The position numbers were made by a program, and so were the translations under genes. DNA of 64,000 bases, from positions 345,069 to 409,068 of the forward strand of contig JAJPEQ010000004.1 of the NCBI GenBank assembly GCA_021166775.1, in the 5' to 3' direction. The notes below the pieces were generated by a model. That model was not told the origin of the DNA and did no database searches. It saw only the letters and a program-made list of their open reading frames with translations. Numbering within the stretch: position 1 is the stretch's first letter; every line of letters begins with the position of its first letter. Positions 15,808 to 24,342 of this stretch are shown here, in pieces. This DNA is from Comamonas sp. (GTDB lineage Bacteria > Pseudomonadota > Gammaproteobacteria > Burkholderiales > Burkholderiaceae_C).

Positions 15808-16392
15808 CTACGCGAGGGCGCAAAAGGCCAGGACGCCGTCCAGCTGATGGTCGAAATCGGACAGCGCATGCTCGCCGCCTTCGAGCACGATCTGCGTGGC
15901 AGCCGGGTAGCGCGCGACCATCTCGCGCCAGTCGAGCACCTCGTCGCCCTTGGCGGCGATCAGCAGCTCACGCCCCGCGGGCACATCCGGGCGAACGTCG
16001 AGCGCGCGCAGTTCGGCTATGTACTCCTCGCGGAAGAAAAAGCGCTCCTCGGGGTTGTGCCACGCCGTCTGCTCGCCGATGTGGTGCGCCAGGTCGCGCG
16101 CCGGGTCGACGGCCGGGTTCAGCAGCACGCTCGCGCAGCGCTTTTCCCGGGCCACCCAACTCGCGTAGTAGCCGCCGAGCGAAGAGCCGATGACCGCCAT
16201 GCGCTCGCCCGGCCAGTGCGCGATGCCCGCCGCCACCTTGTCCATCGCCTCGCGTGGCGAGGGTGGCAGTTGCGGGCACCACAGCAGCACGCCGGGGTGG
16301 TGCCTCGCCACTGCCTGCGCCACGAGGCGTGCCTTGGTCGATTGCGGCGAGGAGCGAAAGCCGTGCAGGTACAGCAGGTGGGTGGTGGGCAT
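15808..16392 (-). CDS. YqiA-like esterase (UPF0227 alpha/beta hydrolase)
   Basis: A 194-residue alpha/beta hydrolase. It starts MPTTHLLYLHGFRSSPQSTK, as in the YqiA family. The nucleophile elbow is GSSLGGYYA, an acid lies in AKGDEVLDW and the histidine is in EGGEHALSDF. YqiA of E. coli hydrolyses short acyl esters. I start at ATG 16392-16390; an upstream in-frame extension lacks family resemblance and runs towards rodA on the other strand. Confidence 0.85.
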   Translation of the reverse strand: MPTTHLLYLHGFRSSPQSTKARLVAQAVARHHPGVLLWCPQLPPSPREAMDKVAAGIAHWPGERMAVIGSSLGGYYASWVAREKRCASVLLNPAVDPARDLAHHIGEQTAWHNPEERFFFREEYIAELRALDVRPDVPAGRELLIAAKGDEVLDWREMVARYPAATQIVLEGGEHALSDFDHQLDGVLAFCALA

Positions 16393-16492
16393 GGCGGTGG
16401 CGGCAGGGTGTGGCAAAGCCATGGACTTTGACACAGGCGCGCGCCTTCGGGATGCCGAGGAAGGTTTCAGCGGCGGGGATAATCGCGCGCCG

Positions 16493-17668
16493 ATGTCCCC
16501 GACCACCTTTGAAAAGCCCACCCTGCTGCAGCGCATCGCGCCGCTGTTTCGAGGCTTCGACCTGATCCTGATGCTGCTGGTGCTGGTGATCATGGGCATC
16601 GGACTGGTGGCCATGTATTCCTCGGGCTACGACTACGGCAGCCGCTTTGCCGACCATGCGCGCAATCTGCTGCTGGCGCTGGGCATCCTGTTCGTGGTGG
16701 CGCAGGTGCCGCCCCAGAAGATGATCAGCCTGGCGCCCCCCGTGTACGCGGTGGCGGTGGCGCTGCTGGTGGCGGTGGCGCTGTTCGGCATCACCAAGAA
16801 GGGGGCGCAGCGCTGGATCAACCTGGGCGTGGTGATCCAGCCCAGCGAGTTCATGAAGATCGCCATGCCGCTGATGCTCGCCTGGTGGTTCCAGCGCCGC
16901 GAGGGACAGCTCAGGGTGCTGGATTTCATCGTGGCGGCCGCGCTGCTGGTCGTGCCCGTGGGCCTGATCATGAAGCAGCCCGACCTGGGGACGGCCCTGC
17001 TCGTGATGGCCGCGGGCCTGTCCGTGATCTTCTTTGCCGGGCTGCCCTGGAAACTGGTGCTGCCGCCGCTTATCGTTGGCGTGGCGGGCATCGTGCTGCT
17101 CGTCTGGTTCGAGCCGCGCCTGTGCGCCGACGGGGTCAACTGGCCGCTGCTGCACGATTACCAGCAGCAGCGCGTGTGCACCCTGCTCGATCCTTCGCGC
17201 GATCCTCTGGGCAAGGGATTTCACATCATCCAGGGCATGATCGCGATCGGCTCGGGTGGCGTCTGGGGCAAGGGCTTCATGTCGGGCACGCAGACGCACC
17301 TGGAATTCATTCCCGAGCGCACCACGGACTTCATCTTCGCTGCCTTCTCCGAGGAGTTCGGCCTTGCGGGCAACCTCGTGCTCATTGTCTGCTTCCTGCT
17401 GCTGGTGTGGCGTGGGCTGGCGATCGCCTTGCGCGCCAACACCCTGTTTTCGCGCCTCGTGGCGGGGGCGGTGGCTATGATTTTCTTTGCCTATGCCTTC
17501 GTCAACATGGCCATGGTCAGTGGCCTGCTGCCCGTGGTGGGCGTGCCCTTGCCCTTCGTGAGCTATGGCGGCACGGCGGCCGCCACGCTGGGCCTGGCGC
17601 TGGGCATTCTGCTGTCGATCGCCAAGGTGCAGCGCCAGGAACCCGAGGGGCTGCCACTGCCTCTATAG
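16493..17668 (+). CDS. rodA: Rod-shape SEDS glycosyltransferase RodA
   Basis: An integral membrane peptidoglycan polymerase of 391 residues that works with PBP2 and MreBCD in side-wall growth. About ten membrane segments are visible. SEDS signatures are GAQRWINLGVVIQPSEFMKI, MKQPDLGTALL, IAIGSGGVWGKGFMSGTQT, LEFIPERTTDFIFAAFSEEFG and GVPLPFVSYGGTA. The start ATG 16493 has no clear ribosome site, but GATAAT at 16478-16483 could be a -10 box only ten bases before it. The mre and mrdA genes are not in the window. Confidence 0.95.
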   Translation: MSPTTFEKPTLLQRIAPLFRGFDLILMLLVLVIMGIGLVAMYSSGYDYGSRFADHARNLLLALGILFVVAQVPPQKMISLAPPVYAVAVALLVAVALFGITKKGAQRWINLGVVIQPSEFMKIAMPLMLAWWFQRREGQLRVLDFIVAAALLVVPVGLIMKQPDLGTALLVMAAGLSVIFFAGLPWKLVLPPLIVGVAGIVLLVWFEPRLCADGVNWPLLHDYQQQRVCTLLDPSRDPLGKGFHIIQGMIAIGSGGVWGKGFMSGTQTHLEFIPERTTDFIFAAFSEEFGLAGNLVLIVCFLLLVWRGLAIALRANTLFSRLVAGAVAMIFFAYAFVNMAMVSGLLPVVGVPLPFVSYGGTAAATLGLALGILLSIAKVQRQEPEGLPLPL

Positions 17669-17680
17669 GCGTGTAGGACA

Positions 17681-19150
17681 ATGGCAGGCATGATCTCACG
17701 CGAACCCACGATAGAGCGCCTGGCAACCGCCCGCGCGCTGTTGCTCGAACCCTTCGGCCTCGACGAGAGCCACCTCACGCGGGCGTTGGCGCACATCCGC
17801 GCGCACCGCGTCGATGACGCCGATCTGTATTTTCAATACACCCGCAGCGAGGGCTGGAGCCTGGAGGAGGGTATCGTCAAGACGGGCTCGTTCTCCATCG
17901 ACCAGGGCGTGGGTGTGCGTGCCGTGAGCGGCGAGAAGACCGCGTTCGCCTATTCCGACGATATTTCAGAGGCCTCGCTGCTGGATGCTGCCCGTGCCGT
18001 GCGCTCGATCTCCAGCGCGGGCAAGGCGGGGCGCGCCAAGGTGGCGCTGCGCAAGGTGGCCAGGAGCCGTGCGCTGTATCCGGCGCTCGATCCGATCGCC
18101 ACGCTGGGCAGCACCGAGAAGGTGCGCCTGCTCGAACGGGCCGAGCGCGCCGCGCGCGCCAGGGATCCGCGCGTCGCCCAGGTGATGGCGGGCCTGGCTA
18201 GCGAGTACGACGTGGTGCTCATCGCCCGCGCCGACGGCACGCTGGCGGCCGACGTGCGCCCGCTGGTGCGCCTGTCGATCAGCGTGATCGCCGAGCACAA
18301 GGGGCGGCGCGAGATCGGCTCGGCCGGCGGGGGCGGGCGTTTTGGCCTGGCGTGGTTCAGCGATGAGCAGATCACGCAATATGTGAACGAGGCGGTCGAC
18401 GCGGCGCTCGTCAATCTGGAGTCGCGACCCGCGCCCGCGGGCGAGATGACGGTGGTGCTGGGCCCCGGCTGGCCGGGCGTGCTGCTGCACGAGGCCGTGG
18501 GCCACGGGCTGGAGGGCGACTTCAACCGCAAGGGTTCGAGCGCCTTCACGGGCCGCATCGGCGAGCGCGTGGCCGCCCGCGGCGTGACGGTGCTCGACGA
18601 CGGCACGATGCCCGACCGCCGGGGCTCGCTCAACGTCGATGACGAAGGGCACCCGACGCAGCGCAACGTGCTGATCGAGGACGGCATCTTGAAAGGCTAC
18701 ATGCAGGATGCGCTCAACGCCCGCCTCATGGGTGTGCCGCGCACCGGCAACGGCCGGCGCGAAAGCTATGCTTACGCGCCCATGCCGCGCATGACCAACA
18801 CCTACATGCTCGCGGGTGACAAGGACCCGCGGGAGATCGTCGCCAGCATCCGGAGGGGTCTGTACGCGACCAATTTCGGCGGTGGCCAAGTGGATATCAC
18901 CAGCGGCAAGTTCGTGTTTTCCGCGAGCCAGGCCTGGTGGGTGGAAAACGGCAAGCCGCTGTACCCCGTCAAGGGCGCGACGCTGGTGGGCAGCGGCCCC
19001 GATGCACTCAAGAAGATCCGCATGATCGGCAACGACCTGCAACTGGACAGCGGCGTGGGCACCTGCGGCAAGGAAGGCCAGAGCGTGCCCGTGGGCGTGG
19101 GCATGCCCACGCTGCGCATCGACGCGCTGACCGTGGGCGGCACGGCCTAA
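17681..19150 (+). CDS. tldD: Metalloprotease TldD
   Basis: A 489-residue member of the TldD/PmbA family, which with its partner TldE/PmbA degrades or matures small peptides in the cytoplasm. The zinc-binding helix HEAVGHGLEGD is plain, followed by FNRKGSSAFTGRIG and SLNVDDEGHPTQRNVLIEDG. The C-terminal half has PVKGATLVGSGPDALKKI and the conserved CGKEGQSVPVGVGMPTLRI end. AGGA lies 5 bases before ATG 17681. pmbA is not in the window. A 10-base inverted repeat starts at its stop codon. Confidence 0.95.
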   Translation: MAGMISREPTIERLATARALLLEPFGLDESHLTRALAHIRAHRVDDADLYFQYTRSEGWSLEEGIVKTGSFSIDQGVGVRAVSGEKTAFAYSDDISEASLLDAARAVRSISSAGKAGRAKVALRKVARSRALYPALDPIATLGSTEKVRLLERAERAARARDPRVAQVMAGLASEYDVVLIARADGTLAADVRPLVRLSISVIAEHKGRREIGSAGGGGRFGLAWFSDEQITQYVNEAVDAALVNLESRPAPAGEMTVVLGPGWPGVLLHEAVGHGLEGDFNRKGSSAFTGRIGERVAARGVTVLDDGTMPDRRGSLNVDDEGHPTQRNVLIEDGILKGYMQDALNARLMGVPRTGNGRRESYAYAPMPRMTNTYMLAGDKDPREIVASIRRGLYATNFGGGQVDITSGKFVFSASQAWWVENGKPLYPVKGATLVGSGPDALKKIRMIGNDLQLDSGVGTCGKEGQSVPVGVGMPTLRIDALTVGGTA

Positions 19151-19195
19151 GAGGCTGTGAATCTCTCCCTCATGCGGGGGAAACCCACAGCCTCT
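19150..19195 (+). terminator. Stem-loop after tldD
   Basis: A perfect 10-base inverted repeat AGAGGCTGTG (19150-19159) / CACAGCCTCT (19186-19195) with a 26-base loop begins in the tldD stop codon. It is followed by GTGTTGTG rather than a clean T-run, so it is a weak or Rho-assisted terminator, or an mRNA-stabilising hairpin. Confidence 0.55.
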
Positions 19196-19224
19196 GTGTT
19201 GTGGCGTGCAGGCAACGCCGCGTG

Positions 19225-19254
19225 TTGCGGTGCGGCAAATCATCGTGCTACATT
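19225..19254 (+). promoter_or_regulatory. Likely promoter of the DAHP synthase leader
   Basis: TTGCGG (19225-19230) and TACATT (19249-19254), or CTACAT one base earlier, are 17-18 bases apart, with TG before the -10 (TGCTACATT). Transcription would start near 19260-19261, at the ATG of the leader peptide itself, so the leader could be translated with no or almost no 5' untranslated region. Confidence 0.5.
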
Positions 19255-19260
19255 GGACGC

Positions 19261-19317
19261 ATGGCTACGCACCACGCGTTTTACTTTTACTTTTGGTACT
19301 CGACCGCAGGCGGTTGA
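19261..19317 (+). CDS. Leader peptide of the DAHP synthase attenuator
   Basis: An 18-codon open frame, MATHHAFYFYFWYSTAGG, then TGA 19315-19317. Seven of eight consecutive codons from residue 7 to 13 are Phe, Tyr or Trp (F-Y-F-Y-F-W-Y). These are exactly the end products of the aromatic pathway that starts with the downstream DAHP synthase. Stalling at these codons when charged tRNAs are scarce would cover the left arm of the first hairpin and release the right arm. This is the classic design of amino-acid biosynthetic leader peptides, here responding to all three aromatic residues. No strong ribosome site precedes it. Confidence 0.8.
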   Translation: MATHHAFYFYFWYSTAGG

Positions 19318-19391
19318 GAGGTACGCGCGCACGCATTCAGTTCCTTCTCTTCAAGAAAACCGCCGCAGCGACAGACGCCCGGCGGTTTTTT
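19299..19391 (+). promoter_or_regulatory. Transcription attenuator before DAHP synthase
   Basis: Three mutually exclusive arms are visible. Arm 1 CTCGACCGC (19299-19307), inside the last leader codons, pairs with arm 2 GCGGTTGAG (19310-19318). Arm 2, as GGCGGTT (19309-19315), can instead pair with arm 3 AACCGCC (19358-19364). Arm 3, as AAAACCGCCG (19356-19365), otherwise pairs with CGGCGGTTTT (19380-19389), making a terminator followed by TTTTTTATT. A ribosome stalled on the Phe/Tyr/Trp codons would favour the 2:3 antiterminator and let transcription reach the synthase gene. Confidence 0.78.
19356..19391 (+). terminator. Intrinsic terminator of the attenuator
   Basis: Perfect 10-base stem AAAACCGCCG (19356-19365) / CGGCGGTTTT (19380-19389) with a 14-base loop and a run of six T ending at 19391. 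It lies 37 bases before the DAHP synthase start. Confidence 0.8.
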
Positions 19392-19427
19392 ATTGGCTTT
19401 CAATCAACTGACCCAAGGAAGACCGAC

Positions 19428-20585
19428 ATGACCCCCCCGAGCAGCAAGAACGACACCTGGCAGTACGGCACGCCCACGACGAGCGCCACCGACGACCAAC
19501 GCATCCAGGAAATTACCGTGCTGCCCCCTCCCGAACACCTGATCCGCTTTTTTCCGATCCGGGCCACCCCGGTCGAAACCCTGATCGCGGACACGCGCCG
19601 GCGCATCCACCGCATCTTGCGCGGCGAGGACGACCGGCTGCTGGTGATCGTCGGGCCGTGCTCCATTCACAACCCCGATGCGGCCATTGAGTACGCGCGC
19701 AAACTCCAGGCCGTGCGCGCCAAGTACCGCGATCAGCTCGAGATCGTGATGCGCGTGTACTTCGAAAAGCCCCGCACCACCGTCGGCTGGAAGGGGCTGA
19801 TCAATGACCCCTACCTCGACGGCAGCTACCGCATCGACGAGGGCCTGCGCATCGCGCGCGAACTGCTCATCGACATCAACCGCCTGGGCGTGCCCGCGGC
19901 CAGCGAATTGCTGGACACCATCAGCCCGCAGTACATCGGCGACCTCATCAGCTGGGGCGCGATCGGCGCGCGTACCACGGAAAGCCAGGTGCATCGCGAG
20001 CTGGCGTCGGGCATGTCGGCGCCGATCGGCTTCAAGAACGGCACCGACGGCAACATCCGCATCGCCACCGATGCGATCCAGTCCGCCAGCCGCGGCCACC
20101 ACTTCCTCTCGGTGCACAAGAACGGGCAGGTGGCCATCGTGCACACCAGCGGCAACCAGGACTGCCACGTGATCCTGCGCGGCGGCAAGGAGCCCAATTA
20201 CGACGCGGCCAGCGTGGCCGCGGCGTGCGAGTCGCTCAAGGCCGCGGGCCTCGCGCCCTCGCTCATGATCGACGCGAGCCACGCCAACAGCCGCAAGCAG
20301 CATGAGCGCCAGGTCGAGGTGGTGGGCGACATCGCGGCGCAGGTGGCCGGCGGCTCGCAAGCCATCTTCGGCGTGATGATCGAGAGCGCGCTGGTGCCGG
20401 GCGCGCAGAAGTTCACGCCGGGCAAGGACGATCCGCGCCAGCTCGTCTACGGCCAGAGCATCACCGATGCCTGCCTGGGCTGGGACGATTCGCTGGGCTG
20501 CCTGGAGACCCTGGCGCAGGCCGTGCTCGCGCGCCGCAAGAACGCGCCGGTGGCGGCGCAGGCCGAAGTCCTGGCATCGGTGTAA
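19428..20585 (+). CDS. aroG: 3-Deoxy-7-phosphoheptulonate (DAHP) synthase, AroG/F/H type
   Basis: The first enzyme of the shikimate pathway, condensing phosphoenolpyruvate with erythrose 4-phosphate. It is a type I-alpha enzyme of 385 residues with [31 protein letters not shown], the metal/PEP site [29 protein letters not shown] and [11 protein letters not shown]. Start ATG 19428 follows AAGGAAG. It is controlled by the upstream aromatic leader peptide and terminator. The isoenzyme letter (F, G or H) cannot be fixed from the sequence; a leader sensing Phe, Tyr and Trp suggests a single main DAHP synthase serves all three end products. Confidence 0.92.
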   Translation: MTPPSSKNDTWQYGTPTTSATDDQRIQEITVLPPPEHLIRFFPIRATPVETLIADTRRRIHRILRGEDDRLLVIVGPCSIHNPDAAIEYARKLQAVRAKYRDQLEIVMRVYFEKPRTTVGWKGLINDPYLDGSYRIDEGLRIARELLIDINRLGVPAASELLDTISPQYIGDLISWGAIGARTTESQVHRELASGMSAPIGFKNGTDGNIRIATDAIQSASRGHHFLSVHKNGQVAIVHTSGNQDCHVILRGGKEPNYDAASVAAACESLKAAGLAPSLMIDASHANSRKQHERQVEVVGDIAAQVAGGSQAIFGVMIESALVPGAQKFTPGKDDPRQLVYGQSITDACLGWDDSLGCLETLAQAVLARRKNAPVAAQAEVLASV

Positions 20586-20598
20586 GCTCCTCGCACCC

Positions 20599-20622
20599 GC
20601 TTGCCCGCCGGTGCGGGCGAGC
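20599..20622 (+). terminator. Hairpin after the DAHP synthase gene
   Basis: GCTTGCCCGC (20599-20608) pairs with GCGGGCGAGC (20613-20622) around a 4-base loop, with one G-T pair. No T-run follows, so the terminator role is tentative. Confidence 0.45.
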
Positions 20623-20635
20623 GAAGAAGCAGAGA

Positions 20636-20656
20636 AGCAAGGAGCAAGGAGCAAGG
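20636..20656 (+). repeat. Three tandem AGCAAGG repeats at the acuI ribosome site
   Basis: AGCAAGG occurs three times head to tail (20636-20642, 20643-20649, 20650-20656), directly before ATG 20660. Each unit holds an AAGG ribosome-binding core. The middle copy has near-ideal spacing (10 bases), the last is too close (3 bases). A change in copy number would move the site relative to the start. Confidence 0.6.
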
Positions 20657-20659
20657 ACG

Positions 20660-21643
20660 ATGTTTCAGGGCATCTGGATCAACAAGGAAGACGGCCACTA
20701 CAGCGCGCAGTTGCGCGGCATCAACAAGGAGCAGCTGCCCGAAGGCGATGTGACGGTGCGCGTGGCGTATTCCACGCTGAACTACAAGGACGCGCTCGCG
20801 ATCACCGGCGCCTCGCCCGTGGTGCGGCAGTTTCCGATGGTGCCGGGCATCGACTTCGCGGGCGTCGTCGAAACGTCTTCGCACCCCGACTACAAGCCGG
20901 GCGATTCGGTCGTGCTCAACGGCTGGGGCGTGGGCGAAAAGCACTGGGGCGGGCTGGCGGAGTTCGCGCGCGTCAAGGGCGACTGGCTCGTGCCCTTGCA
21001 GTCGCCGTTCACGCTCAGGCAGGCCATGGGCATAGGCACGGCGGGCTACACGGCCATGCTGTGCGTGCTGGCACTGGAGCGCCAGGGTCTCACGCCGGCC
21101 TCGGGCCCCGTGGTGGTCACGGGCGCGGCGGGCGGCGTGGGCAGCGTGGCCGTCGCGGTGCTGGCCAAGCTGGGCTATGAGGTCAGCGCGGTCACGGGCC
21201 GCCCCGAGCAGGCCGAGTATCTGCATAAGCTCGGCGCGCGGCACATCGTCGAGCGCTCGACCTTGAGCGCACCGGGCAAGCCGCTCGCCAAGGAGCAGTG
21301 GGCCGGCGCTGTCGACGTGGCGGGCGGTCATGTGCTGGCCAACGTCTGCGCGGCCATGCGCTACCGCGGCGTGGTCACGGCGTGCGGCCTCGCTTCCGGC
21401 ATGGATTTCCCGGCCACGGTCGCCCCCTTCATTCTGCGCGGCGTCACGCTCGTGGGCGTGGACAGCGTGATGGCGCCGCGCCCCGAGCGCCTGCAGGCCT
21501 GGAAGCGGCTGGCCAGCGACCTGGACCTCGGCCTGCTGGAGAGCCTCACGCAGGAGGTGCCGCTGGCGGACGTTCTCAAGCTCGCGCCGCAGATGCTCGC
21601 GGGCCAGGTGCGCGGGCGCGTGACTGTTGCCGTGCGCGGCTGA
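20660..21643 (+). CDS. acuI: Zinc-independent MDR oxidoreductase, acryloyl-CoA reductase-like
   Basis: A 327-residue NADPH-dependent medium-chain reductase of the YhdH/AcuI branch. It has an N-terminal GroES-like fold ([26 protein letters not shown]), [17 protein letters not shown], the hinge [15 protein letters not shown] and the Rossmann loop [17 protein letters not shown]. The family reduces acryloyl-CoA to propionyl-CoA and other activated double bonds. The zinc-ligand pattern of alcohol dehydrogenases is absent. It is preceded by an unusual triple ribosome-site repeat. Confidence 0.87.
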   Translation: MFQGIWINKEDGHYSAQLRGINKEQLPEGDVTVRVAYSTLNYKDALAITGASPVVRQFPMVPGIDFAGVVETSSHPDYKPGDSVVLNGWGVGEKHWGGLAEFARVKGDWLVPLQSPFTLRQAMGIGTAGYTAMLCVLALERQGLTPASGPVVVTGAAGGVGSVAVAVLAKLGYEVSAVTGRPEQAEYLHKLGARHIVERSTLSAPGKPLAKEQWAGAVDVAGGHVLANVCAAMRYRGVVTACGLASGMDFPATVAPFILRGVTLVGVDSVMAPRPERLQAWKRLASDLDLGLLESLTQEVPLADVLKLAPQMLAGQVRGRVTVAVRG

Positions 21644-21715
21644 GGCGGCGCGAGCGCTTTCCCGGGGCGTGCGCGGCGCTAACATCCGCGCGTTGATGGA
21701 CTGAAGAACAAAACC

Positions 21716-22888
21716 ATGCCTTCTCTGGAGAAGATGACCTGCATCGAGGATCTGCGGGTCGTCGCGCAACGCCGCGTGCCACGCATGTTCTACGATTATG
21801 CCGATTCCGGCTCGTGGACCGAGGGAACCTACCGCGCCAACGAAAGCGATTTCCAGCGCATCGAGTTCCGCCAGCGCGTGGCGGTGAACATGGAAGGGCG
21901 CAGCACCGCCGCCACCCTGGTGGGCCAGAAGGCCGCGATGCCGGTGGCCATCGCCCCCGTGGGCCTGACCGGCATGCAGTGGGCCGATGGCGAAATCCAT
22001 GCGGCGAAGGCGGCCGAGAAGTTCGGCATTCCCTTCACGCTCTCGACCATGAGCATCTGCTCGATCGAGGACATCGCCGAGCACACCAGCGCGCCGTTCT
22101 GGTTCCAGCTGTACATGATGCGCGACCGCGACGCGATGGCGCGCATGATCGCCCGCGCGAAGGATGCGAAATGCAGCGCGCTCGTGCTCACGCTCGATCT
22201 GCAGGTGATCGGCCAGCGCCACAAGGACATCAGGAACGGCCTCACGGCGCCGCCCCGGCCCACGATCGCCAACCTCGTCAACCTCATGACCAAGCCGCGC
22301 TGGTGCCTCGGGATGGCGGGCACGCGCCGCCACACCTTCCGCAACCTCGTGGGGCATGTGAAGGGCGTGTCGGACATGAGCTCGCTCGCGGCCTGGACCA
22401 ACGAGCAGTTCGACCCGCGCCTGTCGTGGGCGGACGTCGATTGGGTGCGCCAGCAGTGGGGCGGCAAGCTCATCCTCAAGGGCATCATGGAGGTGGAGGA
22501 TGCGCGGCTCGCCGCCGAGCATGGCGCGGACGCGATCGTCGTCTCCAACCACGGCGGGCGCCAGCTCGATGGCGCGCCGTCGAGCATCCGGGCGCTGCCC
22601 GCGATCGTCGATGCCGTGGGCGAGCGGCTCGAAGTCTGGGTGGACGGCGGCATCCGCAGCGGCCAGGACGTGCTGCGCGCCTGGGCGCTGGGCGCGCGCG
22701 GCACCATGATCGGGCGCGCCATGGTTTACGGCCTGGGGGCCTTTGGCGAGGCGGGTGTGGCCAAGGCGCTCTCCGTCATCCACAAGGAACTGGATGTGAG
22801 CATGGCGTTTTGCGGTCACACCGACATCCAGACCGTGGATCGCTCCATCCTCGTGCCGGGGAGCTATCCGGTCGCGGTGCCGTCATGA
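21716..22888 (+). CDS. lldD: FMN-dependent alpha-hydroxy-acid oxidase / L-lactate dehydrogenase
   Basis: A 390-residue TIM-barrel flavoenzyme that oxidises L-lactate or a related 2-hydroxy acid. Motifs include the N-terminal RVPRMFYDYADSGSWTEGTYRAN, the FMN site PVAIAPVGLTGMQWADGE, the barrel lysine in LILKGIMEVEDA and the active-site His/Arg in SNHGGRQLDGAPSS, followed by VDGGIRSGQDVLRAWALGA. LldP or LldR genes are not next to it, so lactate is the likely but not proven substrate. Its stop codon is followed at once by a palindromic repeat. Confidence 0.87.
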   Translation: MPSLEKMTCIEDLRVVAQRRVPRMFYDYADSGSWTEGTYRANESDFQRIEFRQRVAVNMEGRSTAATLVGQKAAMPVAIAPVGLTGMQWADGEIHAAKAAEKFGIPFTLSTMSICSIEDIAEHTSAPFWFQLYMMRDRDAMARMIARAKDAKCSALVLTLDLQVIGQRHKDIRNGLTAPPRPTIANLVNLMTKPRWCLGMAGTRRHTFRNLVGHVKGVSDMSSLAAWTNEQFDPRLSWADVDWVRQQWGGKLILKGIMEVEDARLAAEHGADAIVVSNHGGRQLDGAPSSIRALPAIVDAVGERLEVWVDGGIRSGQDVLRAWALGARGTMIGRAMVYGLGAFGEAGVAKALSVIHKELDVSMAFCGHTDIQTVDRSILVPGSYPVAVPS

Positions 22889-22985
22889 TTTTGATAGCTG
22901 TTCTCGCTTGTCAGTACTAGATTTGAGACATTAATCATTCTGAAATCATTGCTGAGAAAGCGCGAGCAGCTATGAATTAAGTAAA
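22884..22985. repeat. Two head-to-head palindromic repeats, copies C1 and C2
   Basis: Plus-strand copy C1 begins at about 22884 with ATTTTGATAGCTGTTCTCGC. The minus-strand copy C2, read from 22983 leftwards, begins AATTCATAGCTGCTCGCGCT. They converge near 22938, so the segment as a whole can form one long imperfect hairpin (14 of 16 bases at its ends). It fills most of the lldD-dinB gap. Confidence 0.6.
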
Positions 22986-23037
22986 TCACCGACCTCGTGG
23001 CCGGCGCCGGGGTGGCCACCGGGCGACAATCCCCGGC

Positions 23038-24252
23038 GTGACCGCCGCCGACCTGCCCCGCCGCATCGCCCACCTGGACATGGACGCGTTCTATGCGTCC
23101 GTCGAGTTGCTGCGCTACCCGCAGCTCAAGGGCCTGCCGGTCGTCATCGGCGGCAGTGCGACGCCCGAGGACGAGGCGCGCAGCCAGGCCTGGGCGGGGC
23201 GGCTGCATGAGATTGCGCTCGACGCCTTTCCGCGCCTGTCCAGCTACGTCGGCCGGGGCGTGATCACCACCGCCACCTACGCGGCGCGTGCCTTCGGCGT
23301 GGGCTCGGCCATGGGACTGATGAAGGCCGCGCGCCTGTGTCCGCAGGCCGTGCTGCTGCCCGTCGATTTTCCGCAGTACCGGCGCTATTCACGGCGCTTC
23401 AAGGAGGTCATCCTCTCGATCGCGCCGGTGATGGAAAACCGCGGAGTGGACGAGGTCTACATCGATTTCACCGAGGTGCCGGGTGGCCAGCGGGCCGGCG
23501 GCCGGGCGCTGGCGCGCCTGATCCAGAAAAGCATCTTCGACGCGACGGGCCTGACCTGTTCGGTGGGCGTCGCGCCCAACAAGCTCATCGCGAAGATGGC
23601 GAGCGAATTCAACAAACCCAACGGCATCGCCGTGGTGATGCCCGAGGACCTGCAGCCGCGCATCTGGCCGCTGGCGTGCCGCAAGATCAACGGCGTCGGC
23701 CCCAAGACCGATGAAAAACTGCGCCAGCTCGGCATTCACACCATCGGCGAGCTGGCGGCGCGCCCGCGCCAGTGGCTGCTGGCGCAGTTCGGGCCGTCGC
23801 ACGGCGCCTGGCTGCACGACGCGGCCTGGGGGCGCGACGATCGGCCCGTGGTCACGCAGAGCGAGCCCGTGAGCATGAGCCGGGAGACGACTTTCGAGCG
23901 CGACCTGCACGCGGTGCGCGACAAGGCACAGCTGGGCGCCATCTTCACCGAGCTGTGCGAGCAGGTGGCGGGCGATCTGCAACGCGGTGGCTATCTGGGG
24001 CGCACGATAGGCATCAAGCTGCGCTACGACGACTTCAGGATCGCCACGCGCGATCAGACCATCGCCGAAGCCACGTCGGACGCGGCGGTGATACGCCGCG
24101 TCGCGGGGCTGTGCCTCAAGCGCGCCGATCTGCACAGGCGCCTGCGGCTGCTCGGGGTGCGGGTGGGCAATCTGGTGCGGCAGGGCGAGTGGCAGGCGGC
24201 GCGCGCGCAGGCTCAAGATCAGGCTCAGGAGCGCGAGCTGCCGCTGTTCTGA
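23038..24252 (+). CDS. dinB: DNA polymerase IV
   Basis: A Y-family translesion polymerase of 404 residues. It has palm motifs LDMDAFYASVE and ENRGVDEVYIDF (metal ligands), the finger-domain region TTATYAARAFGVGSAMG, TCSVGVAPNKLIAKMASE, the helix-hairpin-helix thumb KINGVGPKTDEKLRQLGI and the C-terminal little finger, ending in ERELPLF, a plausible beta-clamp-binding tail. It starts at GTG 23038, directly after the repeat-filled spacer. No LexA box was recognised upstream. Confidence 0.93.
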   Translation: MTAADLPRRIAHLDMDAFYASVELLRYPQLKGLPVVIGGSATPEDEARSQAWAGRLHEIALDAFPRLSSYVGRGVITTATYAARAFGVGSAMGLMKAARLCPQAVLLPVDFPQYRRYSRRFKEVILSIAPVMENRGVDEVYIDFTEVPGGQRAGGRALARLIQKSIFDATGLTCSVGVAPNKLIAKMASEFNKPNGIAVVMPEDLQPRIWPLACRKINGVGPKTDEKLRQLGIHTIGELAARPRQWLLAQFGPSHGAWLHDAAWGRDDRPVVTQSEPVSMSRETTFERDLHAVRDKAQLGAIFTELCEQVAGDLQRGGYLGRTIGIKLRYDDFRIATRDQTIAEATSDAAVIRRVAGLCLKRADLHRRLRLLGVRVGNLVRQGEWQAARAQAQDQAQERELPLF

Positions 24253-24342
24253 GCCCGCGCCCGTGAGCGCTGGCGCTTCGCCTTTCCAGCCGGGCCGATG
24301 GGCGCACGGTCGCTTGAAGGCGTGGTCAGCGGCTTGCGGCCC

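Noticed and set aside
16428..16483. TTGACA (16428) and GATAAT (16478) before rodA as a promoter pair
   Set aside because: They are 44 bases apart, far too wide; at most the GATAAT alone may act as a -10 box.
20447..22819. A 790-codon open frame antisense to aroG/acuI/lldD
   Set aside because: It crosses three well-supported genes on the opposite strand, and its composition (Arg, His, Ala, Gly) is that of a shadow frame in high-GC DNA.
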